From: Cinnamomum chago
Taxonomy: Eukaryota > Streptophyta > Magnoliopsida > Laurales > Lauraceae
DNA length: 64,000 nt
Assembly: GCA_038049695.1 (NCBI GenBank)
Contig: CP142454.1
Span: forward strand, 19,724,501 to 19,788,500
Direction: 5' to 3'
Under the pieces are notes generated by a model, which had not been told where the DNA came from, searched no databases, and saw only the letters and a program-made list of their open reading frames with translations. Positions 11,624 through 22,339 of this stretch are shown here, one piece after another (the stretch's first letter is position 1; every line of letters starts with the position of its first letter). The translations under genes and the position numbers were made by a program.

Positions 11624-14600
11624 TGACATGAAATGCCCTAGGGACCCTATTTATAAATTTGGTGTCTCCAAACATCTGACATGAGTTCCAAGAGTCAGAA
11701 CCCCGACATTGAACTCCATTTTGGATGTTTGACATTAGTTCCCATGTCTGACAATGAAATCTGATGTCAGTCTCCACATCTGGGGTGTGGGTCACTAGGT
11801 TGGGCACAACATCAACTTCTTGTAGACATAATTTTGCTTCATTTGTTAGATCTCCACATATTATACAATTTTGGAAAGATCTCAAGGAGTGGATTGTAAT
11901 GCTCTAAAGATCAATCCCATTTCATGTCATGTACATGGAAAAAATAAGGAAGAATCCGTCTGAACCCCATTTTCTAGTCGTTCCACCTTTTGGCTCCTTC
12001 AACTTCTAGAGGCCATATCTTTTTATTTGTATATCATATTTTTTTAATTGCTATATATCATTGAAAAGCTTCTTTCAAGGGAAATGAAGTGGTATGTTTA
12101 TACATAATAAAATGTATGAATTGGCCTATTTGAAGTTAATTTCATAGGTCAAATTTTAGTTTACTCATCTCTCTATTTCTTTCTTTAAAAAAAAAAAATT
12201 TTAATTCTCTTATGAAAATCTGCACTTTGAAAATCTAGGACATGCATATGGATACGGGTGTCCGAATTTTTTCTTTAGATCACTTTTGAATTAATGAAAT
12301 TACTTTCTAACATTTTTTATGTTGAAAAGTAAGAAAAATAAAAGAACTATATAAAATAACGGACTTTGTAAGTAGGATATGCTAAACTTGTACCCTAGAA
12401 GTATCGGGTACCGATACGAGTGTCGTATCAGTCCGATATGGATACGTTGGGCTTGTACAAGTATCCAGATACCGTAGCTTCATGGTATTCACTAAGTCAA
12501 TGTTCTCCTTACCAACCCACAGACATCCCAATGGGTCATATAATTTCTTTATCAAATCCCTCCTCTTAGAGTTTAACAACTCTTACTTATTTTTCACAGT
12601 TTCACATACTTCTGAGGGCACTCTAGCTAAACTTGGGCACTTCTCACTAGAACTGGGCTTTGTCATAGTGCTTCACTTATGAGGTAGGACCTAGAATTAG
12701 GGCATTGTCCAATCTTAGGATTTATTTTTATAGTAAAATTTATTTTTGTAAAGTTCTACAGCCGACTGGTTGTCCAAATCAAACTTCTTCATTTAACTGA
12801 GCTTGGAACTGACACATGATGAAGTACGGACTACAGACACATGATGAAGTTCAAGATTCGAAAAAAAGAATCATGATTGTTTCAATTTAAAATGAAATAG
12901 GAAATGTCACCATGATTTATTTGCTGAAAGTACTGTGATTTTATTGCAATATCTCTAAAAAAATTAGCATTTGTCTCTTGGACTTTTGTCTTAGTCGATT
13001 TGTGCTTTCTATAGTGTCATACTCATGCCTTTGTTCCTTATTTCAATGTTATTTTCTTCTATTAATATTTTCCAAGTTTGGATTTTTGTTCTTGCTTATT
13101 GTTGTTAGAATTGAATTACTCTCATGACATGACATCATGTTGTTATGGATAAACTCATCTGCTGTGCACTTTTTGTTGGGAAGTCCCACATCCCACATCG
13201 CTTAAGTCCTAAGTTGGACATGTCTTCATGTACCTGTTTGGGCCTTCCACCAATTAGCTCAAGCTTTTGGGTTGGTATATGGTTCTTACACTTTTCAACT
13301 TACCTTAGTATGCCATATCTTACATGTACACTCAATTTAACATACAGTTGCATGCAAAAATTTGTTGGAGGTCAGGGCTAGTTTTCATTTTCAACTCATT
13401 CTAAGCAAAACAAACTTACATGAATACACACTGAACACTGTACCTCTATATCTGTGTGCTATTTTCCACAACCATTTTCCTAGTCATGTACCTGAATCTC
13501 ACCTGTCAAGGTTTTTTTGTTGATATTGTAGGTGCTAAAAGAGAGTTTTAAAATATATTGTGCTATCAATGACGGCATCATCAATCTTGTGGATTTGGTA
13601 TAATGATTTCAATTGCTAAATGTCCTAGTTGCCTCCTAGTAGTGGGTTTAGGCAGAAGTTGTACTTGGTGGTAATTTTTGTACCTTGCTGCAGTTCTTTG
13701 AAATGCCTAGATATGATGCAGTCAAAGCCCTCAACGTATACAAAAGAGGCTGCCAACAGGTTTTGCTACACCTCTCTTTATGTTGAGTGATTATGCTTTC
13801 TGCTGATGCTAACACAAAGGATGCTTAGCCGCTGAATGATAGTTTCATTTATCCTATGTGCTTGTTTTTAATCAGCGATTGGTTTTTTGAGTTTGCTTAC
13901 TTCTTTCTACAGGCTGAAAGTCTGGCTGATTTTTATGACTTCTGCAAAGGCTTGGAGCTTGCTAGGAACTTTCAGTTTCCCACTTTGAGACAGGTTTCTT
14001 TTCTTTTACTTCCCAATTCAGATAAACTTGATAAGCATTTTTTTTATTAATTTGTTTTTTTTTAGTTTGTCATTTCTGCATCGTAATGACTTTTTATGAA
14101 CTTCCATTTGTCAACCTTCTACAGCCACCTCCTTCATTTCTTGCAACAATGGAAGAATATGTAAGAGAAGCACCTCGGATTGGTTCTGTTTCAAGCAAGA
14201 AATTAGTGAGTATTCACAATATAAATTGCTCATTTTTCTGTATATGTGAGAGCTAGAATTCACTCTTTTAGGTGTTGATACTACATTAGTGACTGCCAAA
14301 AGCCACAACATTCACTCTTCAGACACAAATCTACTTTCTATTCTGGCTGCTTGAGGACACGGAGGCCTAGATTTTGTGGTCACCAATCATGTCACAGCCG
14401 TTGGTTCTAGATGTGTACTGGTCCATCCTTCTCAATGAGAAAACTATTGACAATGTGCTCCGATGCACTTACCCATATTTGCATTTAAGTGGATATGGGG
14501 ATGGCAGTACCCTTGATTCATTTGGAACTGTGATTTGAGTGTTAACTTTTCATGATTTTACCACTAAGTCTAGACCCTGAAGGCCTAGATTTTGCAGTCA

Positions 14601-17600
14601 CCAACTGTGTCACAGGCCTTCATTGTAGTTTTGTAGATGTGTTCACTCTATTTTATGTGTAAAATCTGTCCCCCTGCCATATCCATGGTGTGTTCCTGAA
14701 TTATCTATGTTGAATTCGGGCATCATAGTGGCACTACCCTTGAATTATTTGGAACTGTGCTTTGAGTGTCAACTTTTCATGAGTAATAAAATCATAGGAT
14801 TGAATGTAAATGGTACATATCTAATAATACAATAGAAATCTAAATGCATACGATCTCCATGATCAGACAATTTCTCCCCCAAATGCATGCGCAACTACTT
14901 CCTTTTAGTAGGGAATTATCATACTCCTCTCCTTCTTACTCATATCCACAATCTGATGGGTAGTCCCATGTTGTCACTTAAGTGAGGAGGGTAGATCCTA
15001 GAACCTTTATTTATAGTTTTTCCTAACGATTCCCTTCCTGCCATAGAATCCTCATTTTATCAGGTTTGATGACCCTCTTATTAGCCAAACAGGCATCCTA
15101 AATATTATTGGATACTTTCCTCAAGTCCAAATGAGTTTTAGGAAAACCAAGACAAGGAGTACTTAAATTATATGATTGTTCCACATGGGGCCCACTGTTA
15201 TGGGACTTGTGGTCATTGGGGTCATAGTCCAACATTGAGCAGTGCCGAAAATGGAATCTGGAGTTAAGAGGACAGCTGTTATTCTCCCCAAATGTCATGG
15301 TATCAATTTCAAGCAGAAAAGAAAACCTTCTGTTCATATGTGTTTTTCTAGGGATCCTAATTTATATTGTCTGTTGCTTTCATTTCATGCAAAATGATTT
15401 GTTGAATGTACTTTCTTAAATCAATGATTGTTGAGATCTTGAACTATGGCTATATATGGTTGTCTTGATTTTATCTTTCATTGATCCAGGAGTATCAACA
15501 GAAGAACCTATTGGAGTACAGACCTGAAGAAGCTTCTGCTTCTCAGAGTGCAGAACCCACTGTAGAAGCTGATAAGGAACAGGCCGTTGAGACACAAGAA
15601 CCAGAGCCTGTTGTTGAGGCTCTACCTCAGACTGAGCCAACTGCAGATACTGGAGATTTACTGGTGAGTACTGATCTGTTTGTTAGCTTGTCACTCAGCC
15701 GTTATTCTGCAGTTTCTTAGGAATGTCTTAATACTTACTGTGCAGGGTTTGAATGAAGTAAACCCTGACGCTGTTTCACTTGAGGAAAGAAATGCATTGG
15801 CTCTGGCCATAATTCCATCTGGTAGGTTACAGCATCAATATTCTGATTGTTTTCTTGCCCTGAACTCTATGAAATGCTTTGTGAGCAGTACAATGGTTCT
15901 TGGTTACAGGTTTGGGCCTGGTCAAGCTTAGCTTGTTCATCTATTGGGCCCGAAATTCAGCTGAGCTCATTCCATTTTCTATTGAGCCTGATATTCAGGT
16001 CTTCAGGTACAGGGCTCACCCACAACCACTGTATCAGCCATGGCCCAGGACACATGCTTGGCTACATTGGCAAGCCAAGGCTTGGACAGGCCCATCTTTC
16101 TCAGCAGCCTAAAACTATGCCCAGACTAAACTCTTTAGCCTAATAATTGCTCAAACATAGCTGATGGAGGGCTAGGCCAGAAGCCTGATGAACATATTTA
16201 TCCTGGTTTAAGTGCTTCTCCTGACATTGGGTATCACTGCATCTGGCCTTATTGACACTGTGAATCTCTTTGCTAATTTAAGGGACTGTTTGCTTTCATG
16301 TATTTTTCAAAGGCTGGTTTCTATCATTGTGTTCTGTTTTTAATTTTTTTTCACCTCAAATGTAGGGGATGCTTCAATGTCCTCAGTGAATGGCCAATTT
16401 TCAGGGATTGATGGCAATACTTCAGGATGGGAGCTAGCACTTGTTACTGCTCCAAGTAGCAACACCAGTCATGTGACCGAAAGCAACTTGGTTTGTGTTT
16501 TCTGCACATAGTATTTAATCTGTCATGTTTTGTGCTATCTATTTAATCTCTCATCTTTTATGCTATCTTCTTTATCTGTGTTCTCTGAAGAAGATACAAT
16601 TAACATAACGATGGATACATTAGTTTTCATCTGGTGATATCCCACTCAAGTGTCTCGTGGGAGTCCTGTAGGGGAAAAAACCTATGGTAATATTGTGCCA
16701 ACTGTGATGTTTGGCAGTTTTTGCAAATTTCAGGAGACCCTAAATTGAAGTACAATTTATAAAGATTTCACCAGATGGTATGCCTAAAATAAGAAATGAA
16801 GAGAGAAGTAGATATAATTGAATCATTTTGGGGCCCATTAAGTAATAATCACAGCAGAGTCATCTTGATGTGGTAATTAAAATGGGATTTCTCTAATGTT
16901 GAAAAATAGTGGAATCTATCTCAGCATATTTCATGGAGTCAACGAAAGTTTTATGCTGGCTGTCAACCTACCTGATGCAACCCTTATTTATCTAGGCTTG
17001 GGACTGGCAGTTACAAACTGGTAGAGTTTTAGTGGGACCCTATCTATTTATGGGTAATTCGATGGAGGACTCGTCCACTGTTGGTAATCATACTGAGACC
17101 TATCTAAATGTCGTCATCACTAAATGACTCTTTTAATGTTTGAAATCACTATGGAATAACCAAAAGATTCTTATCATGAAGGAACCTACTTGCAATAATG
17201 GCAGGACTCATCTAGTGTTGCAAATAATTGCGGGACCCATCTAATACTAGAAGTCAGTGATATCATCTAATGCTAAAATTTATGAGATTCATTCCACTTT
17301 TCCATGGATAATTACCATGTTCGTAGTGTAACCATTATGATGCACGGTCCTATGAACTTACATGCAGAGATATTGTGCTAAAAAGTTCTTCCCGTGTTTT
17401 TATAGATTTAATATAAAACATTATTTTCTACATCAAATCCTTCTTACAAGAATTTGGCATATCGTAATACATCCTCAGTTACCCAGACACCTATTTTTTG
17501 GGTGGGTACTGGGTAGATTTTATCCTTCTCTACTAATTAATATAGTAATATCTTTAATATATTTTGTTTACAAACACCGCCTATCAAGTAATCAAACATT

Positions 17601-18184
17601 AAGGATTGACATTATGATAAACCACTCATTCTGTAAGGCCGAGTGAAGTGTGGCACATAGGTTTCTACATCCAAGCGATTCATCAGGTGGGGTCACCTGG
17701 ACAAAAAATCATGCTGTTTTACTTGTCGTTGGATTTTTTCAAAAATGATACAAGATATCACCTGCTTGAATGTATCACCTCCCAGGCATTATAGTTCGTT
17801 AGTTTCTGATGGTTTGTACCTTGTTATCAGGCTGGTGGGTTTGACAAGCTCTTGCTCGAGAGTTTGTATGAATATGGAGAAGCAAGGAAACAACAAAATG
17901 TTGGTTATGGAGCTGGGATGGATTTTAATCCTTTTGACCCATGTGACCCATTCTCCATGTCAAATAGCATCGCTCCACCACTTAATGTGCAGATGGCCAT
18001 GATGTCTCAACAGCAGCTGATGCAACAGCAACAGCAATACCAACAGCATATGATGCCAACTATGATGGTTCCATATCAGCACCAACATCATCTTGAGCCA
18101 CAAATAGGTGGTGCCAATCCATTTGGTGATCCGTTTGTTGCCTTTTCGCAAAATGCACCACGGGGCAATCCAAGTTTGATCTAG
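671..18184 (+). CDS. putative clathrin assembly protein (ANTH/AP180-type, PICALM-like)
   Basis: Endocytic adaptor predicted to bind PI(4,5)P2 and clathrin at the plasma membrane or trans-Golgi. Coding exons: 671-760, 911-980, 1930-2027, 3163-3301, 3423-3550, 3631-3726, 3895-3945, 13532-13597, 13694-13759, 13913-13993, 14125-14205, 15490-15663, 15746-15821, 16366-16490, 17831-18184; 564 aa. The frame is open across every junction. The ANTH domain covers about residues 24-310 and includes the lipid-binding pattern KX9KX(K/R)(H/Y) at K38...K48-E-R50-Y51. The acidic, proline-containing C-terminal half carries WELALVTAP (427-435), NPF (480-482, 543-545) and DPF (486-488, 547-549) motifs plus a Q/M-rich run near 505-520. 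It resembles Arabidopsis At1g14910/At2g01600 (recalled, not searched). The start is the ATG giving [16 protein letters not shown], the usual family N-terminus. Intron 7 (3946-13531) is enlarged by nested transposons. A GTAATT directly after the stop codon could be the donor of a 3'UTR intron. Confidence 0.93.
1061..1086. repeat. (CT)n microsatellite in intron 2 of the ANTH gene
   Basis: Uninterrupted CT dinucleotide run shortly after the exon 2 donor. The rest of intron 2 (981-1929) shows no recognisable element. Confidence 0.9.
4271..4569 (-). other. MULE interior, possible captured gene fragment
   Basis: GC-rich interior of the MULE. On the minus strand a 75-codon open frame (4346-4573) encodes a stretch with [13 protein letters not shown] and an acidic tail ending [10 protein letters not shown]. 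The composition differs from the AT-rich intron and from the arms, the pattern seen when a MULE captures host coding DNA (Pack-MULE). I do not recognise the source gene, and the frame is short enough to be chance. Confidence 0.35.
4575..4870 (-). repeat. 3' LTR of the Copia element
   Basis: 296 bp, TG...CA ends. A single difference from the other LTR is visible (ctgtgttttt here, ctgtcttttt there). It contains a CACGTG G-box (about 4815-4820 and its copy near 9881) and, on the minus strand, a TATA-like cctatataatgatg. Confidence 0.95.
4871..4880 (-). promoter_or_regulatory. polypurine tract of the Copia element
   Basis: On the minus strand the sequence directly before the 3' LTR is GAGGGGGGGG. 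The stop codon of the polyprotein overlaps its first bases (TGAGGGG). It primes plus-strand DNA synthesis in LTR retroelements. Confidence 0.9.
4879..8967 (-). CDS. Copia Gag-Pol polyprotein, intact, 1362 aa
   Basis: Single open frame encoding all functions needed for retrotransposition in virus-like particles. Order seen: Gag (about 1-230); two CCHC zinc knuckles (C234...C247 and C252...C265); aspartic protease with IDSGAS (D339); pre-integrase zinc region (H470, H475, C504, C507); integrase core with candidate catalytic D534, D597 and E633 (HSDVWG, RSDSGG, VERKNR); reverse transcriptase from about 865 with YVDD at 1045-1048; RNase H from about 1205 with SDADW, SSTEAEY and ADNTSA. The length is normal for plant Copia. 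No stop or frameshift is present. The Met start gives [16 protein letters not shown], a normal N-terminus for this group. The lineage (Ale/Retrofit-like) is a guess from the short LTRs and general likeness. Confidence 0.96.
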   Translation of the reverse strand: MDKSEITLIKFTGKNYPAWSFQFQTYLEAKELWGFVSGTDPKPTEDEKKISSWYTKDAKIKSWILGSVEPHLIMNLKPYPTSKAMWGYLKKICHQDNSARQFHLECAIAEYTQGNLSVQDYYSGFRTLWSEYDSIKYADVADDVLTVIQDLQASSQRDQFLMKLRNEFESVRSALMNRTPLPSLDVCLNELLREEQRLMTSDHIAQQKTDAYSVAFSANKTSQPPPRDLSKTQCYSCQKFGHLASQCKQKVCSYCKRSGHIISECRRRPPRPSTQYQTSQSPTPHAYVASSVMPAPSSVSQPGPSSSLTPEIVQQMIINALSAVGLSGKSPSSSTWFIDSGASNHMTHSTTPFSTMTSYNGPLQIQTAAGEHVPITAVGDIPGPIPLRNVYLCPNLTSNLLSVGQLVENNCNVSFSSSGCVVQDQMSGKEIARGPKCGRLFPLDFFHNSRNLFANNVFCFSLRDNCRLWHNRLGHPNSKAFSLMLNSGLLNKSPGFSSCVPFDCATCKMGKSKTLPFPHSTSHTSKCFDLVHSDVWGIAPALSHAHYKYFVTFIDDFSRFTWVYFLHSKSDVFFVFKIFLAYVENQFSTCIKILRSDSGGEYMSSDFQQFLQQKGIISQKSCPYTPQQNGIVERKNRHLLDVTRSLLLESSVPTRFWVEALATAAHLINRMPSPSIENQSPYYRLYQTDPSYADLHVFGCTCFVHLPPSERTKLTAQSAQCVFLGYAPFQKGFLCYDPHIRRVRTSRNVVFFEHQNFFQKHIDPPDFSFVSLPGFSDDTSVVRFNPNFVYHRRNSTAPTRDPPPVLPPASDPTPAVAPSSHSSLRRSTRISVPPSRYGFSHTSLMATLSSFSIPQSYSQAVQDPCWNKAMQEELEALAQNHTWDIVPSPVGVKPIGCKWVFSLKLNSDGSLDRYKARLVALGNRQEYGIDYDETFAPVAKMTTVRTILAIAASQSWPLYQMDVKNAFLHGDLKEDVYMRLPPGCSSGAGMVANLRRSLYGLKQAPRAWFEKFQAALLRLEFHPSPYDPSMFLHRAPSGITVLLVYVDDIVITGPNATMIQKLQASLRQTFHMKDLGPLHYFLGLEVHQSTQGIVLNQHKYTVDLIALAGLTASAPVDTPVELNVKLSREEGDLLSDPTAYRQLVGSLIYLTITRPDISYAVNLMSQFMTAPRHLHLAAVRRIIRYLLRTPTRGLFFPSNNPLSLKAYSDADWAGCPDTRRSTTGWCMFLGDSLISWKCKKHEKVSKSSTEAEYRAMSAACSEILWLRGLLSDIGFPAEGPTPLYADNTSAIRITENPIFHERTKHIEVDCHFIRDEFKRDVISLPHVSTELQIVDILTKGLPRPRHQFLVDKLMLVDSPASI
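8968..9628 (-). other. untranslated leader of the Copia element
   Basis: About 660 bp between primer site and Gag start on the minus strand. No coding potential recognised; this is the expected position of packaging and dimerisation signals. Confidence 0.6.
9629..9640 (-). promoter_or_regulatory. primer binding site for initiator tRNA-Met
   Basis: The minus strand reads TGGTATCAGAGC immediately after the 5' LTR, the classic plant retrotransposon site complementary to the 3' end of initiator tRNA-Met. Confidence 0.95.
9641..9936 (-). repeat. 5' LTR of the Copia element
   Basis: 296 bp, TG...CA, one base different from the 3' LTR. It would carry the promoter for element transcription (TATA-like ctatataat on the minus strand). 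Confidence 0.95.
11228..11553. mobile_element. MITE-like inverted-repeat element in intron 7 of the ANTH gene
   Basis: The left end reads agggagaatgttctcctacg and the reverse complement of the right end reads agggacaatgttctcctacg. The roughly 23-bp arms match at all but about two positions. The interior (about 280 bp) is non-coding. No clear target-site duplication was found, so the superfamily is unknown. Confidence 0.55.
11597..11622. repeat. (GA)n microsatellite
   Basis: Uninterrupted GA dinucleotide run in intron 7 of the ANTH gene. The remaining intron sequence 11623-13168 shows no recognisable element. Confidence 0.9.
13174..13290. mobile_element. solo LTR, 117 bp (TRIM-like)
   Basis: Starts tgttgggaagtcccacat and ends gttcttaca, with TG...CA ends and perfect 5-bp flanks ctttt (13169-13173 and 13291-13295). 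The 'gtcccacatcg...gggccttccac' wording is a widespread plant LTR motif. No internal domain or second LTR is nearby, so this is best read as a solo LTR left by recombination of a small (TRIM-like) element. It sits about 240 bp before exon 8. Confidence 0.65.
14363..14782. repeat. old tandem duplication (2 units, period about 218 bp) in intron 11 of the ANTH gene
   Basis: Unit 1 about 14363-14554 and unit 2 about 14581-14782 both begin aggcctagattttg, continue with gtcaccaa...gtcacag, and end with ttggaactgtg.tttgagtgt.aacttttcatga. They are clearly diverged with small indels, so the duplication is not recent. No coding potential. Confidence 0.6.
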
Positions 18185-21100
18185 GTAATTTATGCTTTTT
18201 TTTCTTTTAATTTCATCATATTGTTTGGTTCATTTTCCTGCAGAGTAGTGGGGTTGAGAGTAACTTGTTCCATGTAAAGTCAGTTCAAGACTGATCCTTG
18301 TATTCTTTGCTCATTCTTTAAAAAAGGTTCCAAAATGTGCATGTCTCCTTTGGTTTCTTTAGTATTAGAATGACAAAAATATGGGTGTTATTTGAGGAGT
18401 GTTTAGATGGTACCCCAATATGCCGGCAAAGCTGATATTCTGATGATGATGGATAATCCTTTGTTCTTCCCAGTATTTGAAACTGAAATTGGTATGGTTT
18501 TGGCTGCTTTCTTGTCAAAATCAATTCCAAACAGGAGAGTAAAAAACATTTAAAATTTTGATACTTGGGTCGTGCTTCAGCAGACCCACAAGCTTGATAA
18601 TATGCATTTTTGACCTTGAGTTGTCTTGATCAATGTTCAATCGCTGCTTATTTAGGCTCAGCTCGAGCTGGAGTTGACCTGTGTTCAGTGTTCAAGATAT
18701 GCTCAAGCTAGGATAGGCTCCACGGAATTATGCCATTTATTGAAGAGTTGGTTGCACTTACAGGCTAATAAGGCTAAAAGATAACATATAGTTGGATCTG
18801 TTCTTTTAACAATGCATGGGTTTGAGATTGAATATGATCTTTACCAAGATCACAACAATGGCCAGAATCAGGTAAGATGAGACCGTCTTCCATGCTTACA
18901 GCCTATCTCTAAGATATATTCAAGTTTTCTATAGGAAGGGAATCTGTATCTCGTGTTTATATGATCCATACTTGAAATTAAGAGAATTGAAGGTTCTCAA
19001 TTTAAGTACTGATCAACTTTCACATGTATAGTTTGTCCATGCAAAATGGGGTTTGAAGCGAGACAAATGCCGCTGAGATTATTGAGAGGGATGTCAAGAT
19101 CAAAAAGTACAGCAAGTGCAAGATATATTTAACTTAGATGTTTTGATCTGGAGACTGTATGTTACATTTTAGTGTTCCTAAGTGATAAAATTTTGATCAA
19201 AGAAGTCAGAGATCACGGTCATAAGATTATGGTCTAATATATTAGGCAGAATGTTTTGCAAAACTCATATTCACAGTGGCCTGAACAGCAATTGATGCAT
19301 ATTTGATTTGGATTTTGAGGCTCGTGCCTGTTGATGCAACTTGCAAGCTATTAGGACAGATGACAGATGTGATTTGTACAGGTCAAGCCGATGCCACTGA
19401 TGGATTTTACAGTCCTCGAGCAAAAACAACTGTTCCATCTCTTCACATACACCAAAAATGCTGTTGTTGCATAATTGTAATCCTCCTCCTTTTTTCATAT
19501 AATGTGATGGTTATTTAAAATTTATTTAACCCAAATGGACCCAGCCTTTTACCTTAGACCCTCAATCAAAACCCGATCCGAACTGCCATTCACAGTAACT
19601 GATACTGACCAGATTAACCTGAATTTCATTGAATCCTGAATGGGAGACCTAAAATTGTGTGGAAGTCGGCATGGTTTTAGAACTTGGTTGAAACTGGGTC
19701 CTGTTCCTGATACATAAAGATTTGGGACATGTGACCTGTAACAATTTTTATTTATTTGGTGGAAACCTAAAATATAATGTGACTCCATATTCACTACCTT
19801 TAATTATAGGTTACCTTTTTGCTTTTTTTTTTCAATTGGCTACAATGGACTAACGAGAGGTGTGTGGGTAACAAGGAAGTAGGAGTGCAAACGGGCAATA
19901 TTTCTCATTTCTCAACCAGGCAGAATGGGCCTTGTCATTTTATTTACATTATTTAAAATAATTTTCTGATTGTTATAAAAATAATATTTTTCTGATTATT
20001 TTTGTTAAAAAGATCCAAAATTAAAACAATAAAACAAATAAAAACCTACTAGGCTGCTGCTGCAAGAGAACATGAAAAGAGGGTAAGCATCAGGAGCTGT
20101 AGAGTTAAAAATAAAATCTGAGGAGATTTTTAACTGTTGAAGACATTGAGATTTTTTGTGTGAATTTGTAGTTCTAAATATTGGCCAATATGTATGAATC
20201 TTTCAAGCAACAACCACATAGTATCTGTATGATATTCAATTCAAACCCTTGGATATCATTGATTAGAGCACCTGGTTAGGGACACCCAATGTCTCCTTTG
20301 GAGGAGCGAGAGTGCGAAAGTGTGAGTCCGCTATAGTACAGGCCAGTAAGGGATTCTCAATAGGTTGACCATTTATAGATAAAGGTCCAATTACAAATTG
20401 CAAATTACAATTGATGAATCCAAGTTTGGTAAATCTGGCCGTTTAAAGCCCCTGTTAGTACAGTTAGACCCAAGTCTGGGCTTTAAGTCCCAAGTCCAAA
20501 CTCCAAACTCAAAAGTATTTTAGAAAATCATTTAAAATCCCTTTCAATATGGTTATATTATTGACGTGGGTGTCCGGCCTCTTGGACAACCGACTATTTC
20601 CGGGGCAAATGAAGTCTATGCCTCCCCTATGCACCGGGTAAGTCATGCTTTTGCCCTAGGCAAGTGGCCCTAAGGAGAGAATGTGAGTTTGAAACCACAA
20701 CCTTCCTGTCTTTATATGATATGTTAATATTTATTTTGTTATAAATACATTAAAAAAATTATAGAGGAGTCTAATAAGAGTCTAGTGTGCTGAAGACGGG
20801 CAATTTCTGACAGCGGCACTTTACACCCCCCCTACCTATGTTGTGCACACCCACATCCCATTGTGAAGAGTGATTGTGGTGCATATAGAATTTTCCTTTG
20901 GGATTTCTTATTTAAGGATTGGTTCTCAAACAACTTAATCTTTTTAAAATATCAATTTTGCCCGTTGAAATTTTCAGATATTGTTGGAGTTATAGTTGAG
21001 CAGTTGGAAACACTACTGGAGGACAACATTTTAGAGAATTTTTAATTCTCCCCGATAAAAATTCTCAAAATTCATGCAAACAAACGGCGTTATTTGATAT

Positions 21101-21429
21101 TATTATAATGAATACAATATGGGTTTGTTTCAAGGTCCCTCATTCAAATCTTTCTCCTCCTAAATTAGCAATTAATTACATTCTTGCAAAATATCACTTT
21201 AACCAGAGTTAGGCCTATCTTAGCAGTGATTCCCCACCTAAAAAACTTATCAAAGTCCTTTCCACTTCTCTACCCAAAAAAAAAAAAAAAGTCATCTCTT
21301 ATGCATGCTTCAATTGCGTGGTTCATTAGAGGTATAAAATGGTGCTTCCTAAAAAATACATGGGAATATGTTTTATATATGGAACACTTGTGTTTCACAC
21401 ATATAAATCAATTTTCATAGTGTGATTCT
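18185..21429. other. intergenic, mostly unique AT-rich sequence
   Basis: Downstream flank of the ANTH gene, presumably including its 3'UTR. No convincing gene. The part at 20560-20715 resembles a headless SINE body on the minus strand (a B-box-like ggtttcaaactc with a following conserved-looking stretch), but no A box was found. All open frames here are short and have no recognised similarity. Confidence 0.5.
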
Positions 21430-22180
21430 GAACACACCACTGATTTTCCTGAGCACACCCACCTTTTTCTCAAAAACTTACACATGACGAAAATATCCAA
21501 AATTCCGTGCATATCTCATGTGCACGGGTATGAAACGTCGTGCACATTATATATGCATGGTTTTCCCCAGCCATACACCTCTTTCTGTGCACGGCTCTGA
21601 AACTTCGTGCACTCTTTTGAGCATGGTGTTGAAACTGGAACTACGCCTCTCCCTCTCCCTGCTCTGGCAGCCTCTCCCTCTCCTCTGCTTGACTCCACCG
21701 CCGACCCATGCCGCCGTCCCATCTCCCTTTCCTTCCCTCTCTCTCCGTAGCCCTGCTGAGGGCGATTCTCACGCCAAACGACACCAACAATGGCGGAGGG
21801 TTATTGGTGCCACGCTTCTGTGCAAACTCGATTTTCCCTCGATTGAACTTCAATGCAAATCCACTAGTGCTGAAGGACAAAATAGGAGTACTGACACATT
21901 TATCGCGACACGACACGCCGGCACCTGCTAAGGGATTTTGGGCAGGGGCTGGTGCCAGGAGAGGGGGAGAGAGGAAAAGAGAAAAGGGGGACGGGGAAGA
22001 GGGACGGGGGCTACCGACGGTGGGCGAGAGAGATAGAGGGAGGGAGAGGGATCGGCAGCGACGGGGTTAGGCGGAGGTGGCCGAAGCAAGGAACAGGAAA
22101 CGAGAGAGGAAGAGGAGAGAAGAGGACGGTATTTTAGGTATTTTTAAAAATGTGGGTGGCCTCGTCAAAAAAATGGGTTC
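21430..22180. other. GC-rich island, possible gene-capturing transposon
   Basis: A sharp switch from AT-rich intergenic DNA to GC-rich, strand-asymmetric sequence (pyrimidine-rich 21640-21760, purine-rich 21950-22130). The outer parts carry weak inverted similarity (cacacccacctttttctc on the left; reverse complement of the right gccacccacatttttaaa). A short direct repeat of the form gtgcacgg..tgaaac.tcgtgcac occurs at about 21520 and 21594. Several overlapping frames of 60-137 codons are open on both strands but none is recognisable. No target-site duplication found. Confidence 0.35.
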
Positions 22181-22339
22181 AAATAGAATTTCCCATTTTC
22201 ATATCTCAGATAAAACTACCGAGTGACACCTATAACATAAAATTTTTACAGTGGAGCGCACTTGTTGAAAATTTGGACATCTCAAAATAAATGTTTCCTA
22301 GCATGCAAGAATCCTTCAGCCCTAATTGAGTTATTCCTA

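Noticed and set aside
20560..20715. SINE-like stretch on the minus strand
   Set aside because: Only a weak B-box-like motif was found and no A box at the right distance.
21518..22137. Overlapping frames up to 137 codons in the GC-rich island
   Set aside because: Low-complexity, strand-biased sequence opens frames by chance on both strands; no start context, splice sites or recognisable domain.
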